Assembly: GCF_013449725.1 (NCBI RefSeq)
Contig: NZ_JACCFF010000007.1
Span: 1-64,000, forward strand
Length of the DNA: 64,000 bases
Source of the DNA: Mycobacteroides sp. LB1
GTDB lineage: Bacteria > Actinomycetota > Actinomycetes > Mycobacteriales > Mycobacteriaceae
Reading direction: 5' to 3'
In this document: positions 41,781 through 48,544 of the stretch, piece by piece
Layout of the letters: each line of letters starts with the position of its first letter
How positions within the stretch are numbered: position 1 is the first letter of the stretch
Made by a program: the position numbers and the translations under genes
Notes under the pieces: model-generated
What the model was told of the DNA's origin: nothing
Databases searched by the model: none
The model's input: only the letters and a program-made list of their open reading frames with translations

Positions 41781-42759
41781 TACCGTCGAAAAGTCCTGTT
41801 ACCGAACCGTTCTCGAAGACTTCGCGGATGGTGCTGGCGAGCAGTGGGGCGATGGACAACACCGTCAGCTGCGGGAAGAGCTTCTCCTCGCCGATGGGCA
41901 GCGTGTTGGTGACCAGCACCTCCCTGGCGCCACAATTGGCCAGACGCTCGGCGGCGGGATCGGACAGCACACCGTGCGTCGCGGCGATCACGACGTCCTT
42001 GGCGCCTGCCTCGTGCAGCAGTCCAACCGCTCCGGCGATGGTGCCACCGGTGTCGATCATGTCGTCGGTGATGACGCAGGTCTTACCGGTCACGTCACCG
42101 ACGACGCGATTGGCCTTGACCTGGTTGGGGACCCGCGGGTCACGGGTCTTATGGATAAAGGCGAGCGGCACGCCACCCAGCGAGTCGGCCCACTTCTCGG
42201 CGACGCGCACACGGCCGGAGTCGGGGGAGACCACCACGACGTCCTCGCCGTTGCTTACGTAGTGCTCGGCGATGTACCCGCACAGCAGCGACTGGGCGCG
42301 CATGTGGTCCACCGGGCCGTCGAAGAAGCCCTGGATCTGGTCGGTGTGCAGGTCGACGGTGACGATGCGGTCAGCACCGGCGGTCTTGTACAGGTCGGCC
42401 ACCAGGCGAGCGGAGATGGGCTCGCGGCCGCGGTGTTTCTTGTCCTGGCGGGCATAGGGATAGAACGGGAGGATCGCGGTGATCCGCTTGGCGCTGCCGC
42501 GCTTGAGCGCATCGATCATGATCAGCTGTTCCATCAGCCAGGTATTCAACGGCGCCGGATGTGACTGCAGGACGAACGCGTCGCAGCCGCGTACCGATTC
42601 CTCGAACCGCACGAAGATCTCGCCATTGGCGAAATCTCGCGCTATTTGCGCGGTCACCTCGACGTCGAGCTCCTTGGCGACCTGTTCGGCCAGCTCAGGG
42701 TGCGCACGACCCGAGAACAGCATCAGATTCTTGCGGTTATCCGTCCAGTCGGTGCTCAC
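41773..42759 (-). CDS. prs: Ribose-phosphate pyrophosphokinase
   Basis: A 328-residue enzyme making PRPP from ribose 5-phosphate and ATP, needed for nucleotides, His, Trp and decaprenylphosphoryl-arabinose. Motifs are LMLFSGRAHPELAEQVAKEL, FYPYARQDKKHRGREPISAR (ATP loop), VVVVSPDSGRVRVAEKWADS and the PRPP site VITDDMIDTGGTIAGAVGLL. ATG at 42759. It lies between lpqT and glmU, matching Rv1017c (prsA). Confidence 0.97.
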   Translation of the reverse strand: MSTDWTDNRKNLMLFSGRAHPELAEQVAKELDVEVTAQIARDFANGEIFVRFEESVRGCDAFVLQSHPAPLNTWLMEQLIMIDALKRGSAKRITAILPFYPYARQDKKHRGREPISARLVADLYKTAGADRIVTVDLHTDQIQGFFDGPVDHMRAQSLLCGYIAEHYVSNGEDVVVVSPDSGRVRVAEKWADSLGGVPLAFIHKTRDPRVPNQVKANRVVGDVTGKTCVITDDMIDTGGTIAGAVGLLHEAGAKDVVIAATHGVLSDPAAERLANCGAREVLVTNTLPIGEEKLFPQLTVLSIAPLLASTIREVFENGSVTGLFDGNA

Positions 42760-42920
42760 GGCGCAGCTAGTCCTCTTGGTAGGTCGTATCGTGGGCTTTG
42801 ACGAGGGCGGGTCGGGTACCGCCTCGTCGGGGTAATGGTACGGACCTTTTCCGGCTGCCCGGGAGTGGGTTGCCGGAATTTGAACGCCAGGTGTCGAAAC
42901 CCCTCCCCGCGAGCGCGCAA

Positions 42921-44402
42921 TTACGCACCACTGTTGTCGACGGATGTGTGCGTACTTGCGCGCTCGGCCGGGCCGGTGGCCTGTTCGGCGGCCTTGGCTG
43001 CATCGCTACCCGGGCGCTTCTGCGTCACCCAGCCCTCGATATTGCGTTGCGTGCCGGCCGACACCGCCAGTGCGCCCGGCGGCACGTCCTCGCGGATGAC
43101 CGTCCCGGCTCCGGTGTACGCACCGTCGCCGACGGTCACCGGGGCCACGAACATGGTGTCCGAGCCGGTTTTCACGTACGAGCCAATCACGGTGCGCCGC
43201 TTGGTCTCTCCGTCGTAGTTGACGAACACGCTGGACGCCCCGATATTGCTGTGCTCGCCGATATCGGCATCGCCGACGTAGGTCAGGTGCGGCACCTTGG
43301 TGCCCCGGCCAATCGTGGAGTTCTTGACCTCGACAAACGCGCCGAGCTTGGCGCTTTCGCCGGTCACCGTGCCCGGCCGCAGATAGGTGTAAGGCCCGAT
43401 GACCGATCGCGCGCCGATGGTGGCGCCCTGGCCGTGGGTGCGGATCACCGTTGCCGAGTCGCCAACGGTGACATCGATGAGGGTGCTGTCGGGGCCGATG
43501 TGACAGTGCCTGCCGATCACGGTCTGCGAGTGCAACTGGGTACCGGGTGCGATGGTGGCGTCTTGACCGATCCGGACATCGACATCGATCCAGGTGCTCG
43601 ACGGGTCGACGATGGTGACTCCGGCGCGCTGATGGTGGCGGATGATCCGCCGATTCAGCTCGGCGCCCAGCTCGGACAGCTGCACGCGATCGTTGACGCC
43701 GGCCACCAGGGCGCTGTCGTCGACATGGTTGGCGTGCACCACCTTTCCGCTCTGGCGGATGATCGAGACGGCATCGGTCAGGTAGAGCTCATGTTGCGCG
43801 TTGTCCGAGCGCAGCTGAGCCAATGCGGCATGGAGCGGCTCGATGTCGAAGGCGTACACCCCGGCGTTGACCTCGCCGATGGCACGTTGGCTGTCGGTGG
43901 CGTCGGTCTGCTCGACGATCGCGATGACCTCGCGGTCCTGCGTGCGCAGGATGCGTCCATAGCCGGTGGGGTCGCCGAGCGTGGTGGTCAGCAGCGTGGC
44001 GGCGGCGGGTTCGGCCGTATGTCGGCTGATCAACTCCGCCAGCGTGTTCCCGTCGAGCAACGGGATATCGCCGGACGTGACAATGACGGTGCCGCGGAAA
44101 TTCGCGGGCAAAGCCTGCAGGCCACAGGCCACGGCATGCCCGGTGCCGAGCTGCTGTTCCTGCACGGAGACGTGGATCGTGCGGTTGAGCGATTCGGCGA
44201 GGATGTCTACGGCGGTGGCGATGCGTTCGCGGTCGTGCCCCAACACGATCACCAGATGCGCGGGATTCACGCTGGCGGCGGCATGTACCGAATGTGCCAG
44301 CATGGAGCGGCCGCCGAGGGTATGCAGCACCTTGGGGATATCCGAACACATGCGGGTGCCGGCACCCGCCGCCAGCACGATGACAGCGGTTTCGTCTGGC
44401 AT
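42921..44402 (-). CDS. glmU: Bifunctional GlmU (UDP-GlcNAc biosynthesis)
   Basis: A 493-residue bifunctional enzyme. The N-terminal pyrophosphorylase domain (about 1-230) begins AVIVLAAGAGTRMCSDIPKV and makes UDP-GlcNAc; the C-terminal left-handed beta helix (about 250-455) acetylates glucosamine 1-phosphate, with hexapeptide repeats (DATIAPGTQLHSQTVIGRHC, VGDGAYTGAGTVIREDVPPG). The last ~35 residues are a disordered tail as in mycobacterial GlmU. It supplies peptidoglycan and arabinogalactan linker. Start ATG at 44402, 15 bases after tRNA-Gln on the same strand. Confidence 0.97.
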   Translation of the reverse strand: MPDETAVIVLAAGAGTRMCSDIPKVLHTLGGRSMLAHSVHAAASVNPAHLVIVLGHDRERIATAVDILAESLNRTIHVSVQEQQLGTGHAVACGLQALPANFRGTVIVTSGDIPLLDGNTLAELISRHTAEPAAATLLTTTLGDPTGYGRILRTQDREVIAIVEQTDATDSQRAIGEVNAGVYAFDIEPLHAALAQLRSDNAQHELYLTDAVSIIRQSGKVVHANHVDDSALVAGVNDRVQLSELGAELNRRIIRHHQRAGVTIVDPSSTWIDVDVRIGQDATIAPGTQLHSQTVIGRHCHIGPDSTLIDVTVGDSATVIRTHGQGATIGARSVIGPYTYLRPGTVTGESAKLGAFVEVKNSTIGRGTKVPHLTYVGDADIGEHSNIGASSVFVNYDGETKRRTVIGSYVKTGSDTMFVAPVTVGDGAYTGAGTVIREDVPPGALAVSAGTQRNIEGWVTQKRPGSDAAKAAEQATGPAERASTHTSVDNSGA

Positions 44403-44417
44403 TTCTGTTCCTTACTG

Positions 44418-44489
44418 CTCCGTCGCCAGGACTCGAACCTGAACTATCTGAACCAAAATCAGAGGTGCTGCCGATTACACCACGACGGA
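44418..44489 (-). tRNA. tRNA-Gln (anticodon TTG)
   Basis: On the minus strand, acceptor TCCGTCG pairs with CGACGGA; D-arm with AATCGGCAGCA; anticodon stem TCTGA/TCAGA around loop TTTTGGT giving anticodon TTG (Gln, CAA); T-arm CAGG-TTCGAGT-CCTG. Discriminator G, no encoded CCA. It lies directly upstream of glmU and may share a transcript with it. Confidence 0.96.
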
Positions 44490-44566
44490 CTGCTACAGAA
44501 TGAAGACTGTAGTCGACCACCGAGCTCGGCCACGTGGCCGTCGAGGGGCCGAGAAAGTGATGGCAC

Positions 44567-45211
44567 ATGGCGGTACCTAACAAGTCCGATGGCCCCGGAC
44601 GGACTCCTCGTGTCCGGATGGCCGGTTCGGAGCGGCGCCGCCAGCTGATCGATGTGGCGCGGACGTTGTTCGCCGAACGCGGGTACGAGGCCACCTCCAT
44701 CGAGGAGATTGCCCAGCGAGCCGGGGTGTCCAAACCCGTGGTGTACGAGCACTTCGGCGGCAAGGAGGGGCTCTACGCCGTCGTGGTGGACCGCGAGATG
44801 TCGGTGCTACTGGACGGCATTACCTCGTCGTTGACGAGTTATCGCTCACGGGTGCGACTCGAACAGGTGGCGTTGGCCCTGCTGAGCTATATCGAGGACC
44901 GCACCGACGGCTTCCGGATCCTGATTAGGGACTCGCCGCCCGGGGTGAGCTCGGGGACGTATTCGAGCCTGCTCAACGATGCGGTCAGCCAGGTGTCGAG
45001 CATCCTCGCGGGCGACTTCCAGCGCCGCGGTTTGGACGCCGAGATGGCGCCGTTGTACGCCCAGGCGTTGGTGGGGCAGGTGTCGATGACGGCCCAGTGG
45101 TGGCTGGATGCCCGGGAGCCCAAGAAGGAAGTGGTGGCGGCTCATATCGTCAACCTGTGCTGGCATGGCCTGAAGCATTTGGAAGCCGATCCGCAGCTCC
45201 AGGATGAGTGA
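44567..45211 (+). CDS. TetR-family transcriptional regulator
   Basis: A 214-residue regulator with an N-terminal HTH at about 15-65: GSERRRQLIDVARTLFAERG, YEATSIEEIAQRAGVSKPVV, YEHFGGKEGLYAVVVDREMS. The C-terminal domain (VSSILAGDFQRRGLDAEMAP, AHIVNLCWHGLKHLE) is helical. It corresponds to Rv1019 by position beside mfd, but in this genome the five-gene secreted array and a lysA-like gene lie between them. Target unknown; the array is the nearest downstream gene set. ATG at 44567. Confidence 0.92.
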   Translation: MAVPNKSDGPGRTPRVRMAGSERRRQLIDVARTLFAERGYEATSIEEIAQRAGVSKPVVYEHFGGKEGLYAVVVDREMSVLLDGITSSLTSYRSRVRLEQVALALLSYIEDRTDGFRILIRDSPPGVSSGTYSSLLNDAVSQVSSILAGDFQRRGLDAEMAPLYAQALVGQVSMTAQWWLDAREPKKEVVAAHIVNLCWHGLKHLEADPQLQDE

Positions 45212-45277
45212 GCAGGAACATTCGGGAGCACCACACCGTTCGACATAACGAGTGGTTCGTGAAGGAGGCGGTCGGTT

Positions 45278-45511
45278 GTGACGGGTTTACGTCTCACCCT
45301 TGGTGCGGCGGCCGCGATCTGCTTCGGCCTGTTCGGTGCGCCCGCTGCGCTGGCGGACGAGTGCACCGGCCCGCTGACCGCGCGGGTGTGCGTGAAACCG
45401 GGCAATGCCGAACTGCATTCGACACCGAACCGTGAGTTCATACCGGAGGTTCCGCAGGCCTCGCCGTGGTTGGTTGTCGGCGGCTCTGGGTCGGGTATCT
45501 GGATCCCGTGA
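45278..45511 (+). CDS. Array protein 1: small secreted Cys protein, GNAELHS motif
   Basis: A 77-residue exported protein, first of five tandem paralogues. GTG at 45278 is preceded by AAGGAGG. Signal peptide about 1-26 (LTLGAAAAICFGLFGAPAAL ending ALA|DE). The mature ~50 residues have two Cys (DECTGPLTARVCVKPGNAEL), the family motif GNAELHSTPN, then FIPEVPQASPWL and a Gly/Ser tail. The two Cys probably form a disulfide. No known domain. It follows the TetR gene by 66 bases. Confidence 0.8.
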   Translation: MTGLRLTLGAAAAICFGLFGAPAALADECTGPLTARVCVKPGNAELHSTPNREFIPEVPQASPWLVVGGSGSGIWIP

Positions 45512-45606
45512 CGGAATGGCGCAGTCGGGTCGAAGCAGTGCGTGACATGCATCGATCACCTAGAATTTAACTTGTTGGGGTTGACCACTTAGGTGAGGTG
45601 TTTGTC

Positions 45607-45903
45607 ATGACGTCAGTAGTTGTGCGATGGGTTGTGGCTGGGGCCGCCGCCGCCGCGTTGGGCGCTTTGCCCGTGTCGCTGGCCTCGGTTGCCGCGGCCG
45701 ATCCGCAGTGCGCGGACCCGGCGATGTGTCAATCCGAGCCGCCCAACCCCGAGAGTTGCAACGGTGGACCCGACGACATGGTGTGCACCCGTGCGGGGGA
45801 CGCGGAACTGCATTCTTCGCCGAACCCGGCAGACATCCCACCGGTGCCACAGGCCGAGACTCCGCCCTGGATGGTTTTCGGTAATCCCGGCATGGGCCGC
45901 TAA
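45607..45903 (+). CDS. Array protein 2: small secreted Cys protein, GDAELHS motif
   Basis: A 98-residue exported protein. ATG at 45607 with GAGGTG just upstream; an in-frame GTG three codons earlier (45598) is less likely. Signal peptide about 1-28 (VVRWVVAGAAAAALGALPVS). Four Cys in the mature part: QCADPAMCQSEPPNPESC and MVCTRAGDAELHSSPN, then ADIPPVPQAETPPWMVFGN. Very like array protein 4 from the ribosome site through the signal peptide, indicating recent duplication. Function unknown. Confidence 0.8.
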   Translation: MTSVVVRWVVAGAAAAALGALPVSLASVAAADPQCADPAMCQSEPPNPESCNGGPDDMVCTRAGDAELHSSPNPADIPPVPQAETPPWMVFGNPGMGR

Positions 45904-45948
45904 CCAGTAGAAACCAGGGCGACACCGCCCTCAATGGTTGCTTTCGGA

Positions 45949-45979
45949 TCCTAACGAGTCTAATTTTGACTTGTTAGGA
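45949..45979. repeat. Hairpin/inverted repeat upstream of array protein 3
   Basis: TCCTAAC-g-AGTC / GACT-t-GTTAGGA with a 7-base loop (taatttt), about 12 pairs including a G-T. A related, imperfect ACTTGTT-GG sequence occurs upstream of array protein 2, so the upstream region was duplicated with the genes. Terminator of gene 2 or operator of gene 3. Confidence 0.5.
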
Positions 45980-46007
45980 AATCTAAGCATCTAAGGGGTG
46001 TTGTTCC

Positions 46008-46247
46008 ATGCCTGGCCTTCGATATGCCATGGCGCTGGTGGCGACGGGTCTGCTTACGGCTGTTCCTGTCGGTATTGAGATAGCGGGTCCGGCGAGTGTC
46101 GCTCACGGAGGACACGGGAATTGCACGCAGCCGCGTACTGGTGCGGAGGTTTGCGTCAGTCCGGGTGACGCCGAACTCCGGTCGTGGCCTGACCCCGCCG
46201 ATCTGCCGACGCCGCCCGACGTTCCGGTGCGCCCCGACAACCTGTGA
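46008..46247 (+). CDS. Array protein 3: small secreted Cys protein, GDAELRS motif
   Basis: A 79-residue exported protein. ATG at 46008, with AAGGGGTG upstream. Signal peptide about 1-33 (GLRYAMALVATGLLTAVPVG ... VAHG). The mature part has two Cys (NCTQPRTGAEVCVSPGDAEL), motif GDAELRSWPD, then a Pro-rich end PTPPDVPVRPDNL. Same layout as protein 1. Function unknown. Confidence 0.78.
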   Translation: MPGLRYAMALVATGLLTAVPVGIEIAGPASVAHGGHGNCTQPRTGAEVCVSPGDAELRSWPDPADLPTPPDVPVRPDNL

Positions 46248-46377
46248 GGTGGTTATCGGGGGAGGTATGCGCGTAAATCTGTTCAGTAGGTTCGAAAAAG
46301 CTGTGAACTAGCTGTATGACATGCGAAAAACGCCTACAGTGAAACCCTGGGGTTGATCGATGGGCGAGGTGCTTGTC

Positions 46378-46644
46378 ATGGCATCAGTAGTAATGCGATG
46401 GATGGTGGCCGGAGCGGCCGCCGCCGCGTTGGTCGTCACGCCCGCGGTGCTGGCCCCGGTCGCAGGGGCAGAGCAGCCGTGCGCTGATCCGGCCATGTGC
46501 CAGGCGCCCACTCCGGCGCCGGTGCACGAGGATGCGGAGCTGCACTCCGCGCCAAATCCGAACAATGTTCCGCAGGTTCCGCAGGCCAACATTCCGCCGT
46601 GGCAGATGATAAATGCTCCGGGTGAGGCGCGTAACCACCCCTGA
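46378..46644 (+). CDS. Array protein 4: small secreted Cys protein, DAELHS motif
   Basis: An 88-residue exported protein. ATG at 46378 is preceded by GAGGTG (ATG at 46360 is the upstream alternative). Signal peptide about 1-29 (VVMRWMVAGAAAAALVVTPA). Mature part: QPCADPAMCQAPTPAPVHED with two Cys, then DAELHSAPNPNNVPQVPQAN and IPPWQMINAPG. It shares the CADPAMC box and the ribosome-site to signal-peptide region with protein 2 but lacks the second Cys pair. Confidence 0.8.
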   Translation: MASVVMRWMVAGAAAAALVVTPAVLAPVAGAEQPCADPAMCQAPTPAPVHEDAELHSAPNPNNVPQVPQANIPPWQMINAPGEARNHP

Positions 46645-46735
46645 GCCATGGTGCGCGGCTGGCAATGAGCTGTGAACCGACTGGTAAAGCGCTGGTCTGA
46701 TGGCTAGATGAGGCAGGCGGACCTATCGTCGTCTC

Positions 46736-47035
46736 ATGATGTCTCTGCTGGTACGGCGTGCGGCATTGCTGGTGGCCGCCGGTGTCACTATCGGTATGCC
46801 GCTCGCAGTTGGGGTGTCGAATGCCGATCCCCCATGCGCACCCGGTGCAGCCGCCTGCTCCCTCCCGACCGCAGTTGTCCCGCCGTCTGGAGGGCACGAG
46901 AAGTGCAGTGCGCCAAAACCGGGTGAACAGGTCTGTTCCGAGCCCGGTGATGCCGAGCTCCACTCAACACCGACGGCCCATATCCCGGCACCGCCGTTGA
47001 CGGTGGCGCCGACCAAGAGCGGTGCCGCGCTCTAG
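46736..47035 (+). CDS. Array protein 5: small secreted Cys protein, GDAELHS motif
   Basis: A 99-residue exported protein, last of the array. Signal peptide about 1-29 (LLVRRAALLVAAGVTIGMPL ... NAD). Mature part: four Cys in PPCAPGAAACSLPTAVVPPS and EKCSAPKPGEQVCSEPGDAE, motif GDAELHSTPT, then Pro-rich tail HIPAPPLTVAPTK. Converges with the lysA-like gene 54 bases on. Function unknown; start ATG at 46736, alternative ATG one codon later. Confidence 0.8.
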   Translation: MMSLLVRRAALLVAAGVTIGMPLAVGVSNADPPCAPGAAACSLPTAVVPPSGGHEKCSAPKPGEQVCSEPGDAELHSTPTAHIPAPPLTVAPTKSGAAL

Positions 47036-47089
47036 CCGAATGTGGCGAGGACTCGCTAACGGTCGGGCTGACTAGTCCGGTCGCTGGCC

Positions 47090-48436
47090 CTAACGCGCGC
47101 CGCAGTCCCGCGCGAGCAGATCGGCGATCGTCTCGCGGCGTACCAGCTCACGCACCCGCCCGTCGCGCACCGCGAGCACAGGGGGACGACCGACCAGGTT
47201 GTAGGACGAGGCCATGCTGTGGTTGTACGCACCGGTGCAGGCCACCGCGAGCACATCGCCGGGATGCACATCAGAGGGCAGGCTGACATCGCGGGCGATC
47301 TCGTCGCCGGATTCGCAGTGCCGCCCGGCCACCGTCACCAACTGAGGTGGGGCAGAGGGATGCCGATTGGCCAGCGCAACACTGTACTTCGCGTCGTAGA
47401 GGGAAACTCGGGGGTTGTCGCTCATGCCGCCGTCGACGGCGACGAAGGTGCGCCCGCCCGGCTGGGTCTTCACCGACACCACCCGGTACAGCGTGACCCC
47501 CGCGCGTGCGGAGATGGCGCGGCCGGGCTCCACCACGACACGCGGACGGGGGAAGCGCTCTGCGGCACAGGCGGCGTCGAGCGCGTCGTCGATGAAATCG
47601 CGTAGCTCGGCGATATCGAGTTCGGGGTCGCCCGAGCGGTAAGGAACACCGTGGCCGCCACCGATATTGAGTTCACCCAGGATGACGCCGTGTTTGGCGC
47701 GGATATCTGCCATCGCGGCGATCATGCGGCGGATGGTCTCGCCGTACAGCGCACAGTCGGTGACCTGTGAGCCGATGTGGCAGTGCAGTCCCACCAGGTC
47801 CAGCATCGGCTGGTCCAGCACACGGCGGACGGCCTCGATGGCGTGCCCGCCATGCAGCGGGAACCCGAACTTCTGGTCGGTGACTCCTGTCGTCACGGCG
47901 GCATGCCCGTGGATGTCGATATCAGGGGTTACCCGCACCAGCACCCGCTGGCGCTTCGACAGCCGAGTCGCCAGGAACATGATCTCGGTGTAGGAGTCGA
48001 CGACAATCCGACCGACACCCACTGCGGCCGCGTCACTGAGTTCATCGGGAGTTTTAGCGTTGCCGTGCATGATGATTCGTTCCGGATCGAAACCGCCCGC
48101 GAGGGCGGTGGCCAACTCTCCGGAGGAGCAGACGTCCAACGACAGACCCTCTTGCGCCACCCACCGCGCGATATCGGCCGTCAGCAGCGCCTTGCTGGCG
48201 TACGCGACCTCGACCTCGCGCAGTGTGCTGCGATAGCGACGGGCGCGGTAGCGGAAGTCCTCCTCGTCGACCACGTAGGCGGGGGTGCGGAACTGGTCGG
48301 CGATCTCCGAGAGCACCGTCTCTCCGACGCACATCCGGCCCTGCTCATCCAGGTGCGTGGTCACCGGCCAAACGGCCGGGTCGACGCGTGGCCGCGCCAC
48401 ATTATGTAAGGACGGCAGGATGTCCAGAAGTGTCAT
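47090..48436 (-). CDS. Diaminopimelate decarboxylase-like PLP enzyme (second LysA)
   Basis: A 448-residue fold-type III PLP decarboxylase. PLP Lys in VAYASKALLTADIARWV near 80, IIMHGNAKT, LVGLHCHIGSQVTD, the glycine loop GELNIGGGHGVPY and the C-terminal catalytic Cys in GRHCESGDEIARDVSLP. These match diaminopimelate decarboxylase (meso-DAP to lysine). M. tuberculosis has its lysA elsewhere, so this is likely a paralogue; it could decarboxylate DAP or a related amino acid. ATG at 48436. The frame extends far upstream but that part is antisense to mfd. Confidence 0.9.
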   Translation of the reverse strand: MTLLDILPSLHNVARPRVDPAVWPVTTHLDEQGRMCVGETVLSEIADQFRTPAYVVDEEDFRYRARRYRSTLREVEVAYASKALLTADIARWVAQEGLSLDVCSSGELATALAGGFDPERIIMHGNAKTPDELSDAAAVGVGRIVVDSYTEIMFLATRLSKRQRVLVRVTPDIDIHGHAAVTTGVTDQKFGFPLHGGHAIEAVRRVLDQPMLDLVGLHCHIGSQVTDCALYGETIRRMIAAMADIRAKHGVILGELNIGGGHGVPYRSGDPELDIAELRDFIDDALDAACAAERFPRPRVVVEPGRAISARAGVTLYRVVSVKTQPGGRTFVAVDGGMSDNPRVSLYDAKYSVALANRHPSAPPQLVTVAGRHCESGDEIARDVSLPSDVHPGDVLAVACTGAYNHSMASSYNLVGRPPVLAVRDGRVRELVRRETIADLLARDCGAR

Positions 48437-48544
48437 GCCTCCACCGTGCGCCGGTGGCGACCCCCTGCGGAGTTTCTTGACGCGGCCTTGACGTCGGTGG
48501 GTCGGAAATTGGCGTTTTCTGGACGCCGTAGAATGGCTGCCATC

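Noticed and set aside
42798..44648. 616-codon plus-strand frame opposite glmU
   Set aside because: Mirrors glmU and tRNA-Gln; glmU has full catalytic and repeat signatures.
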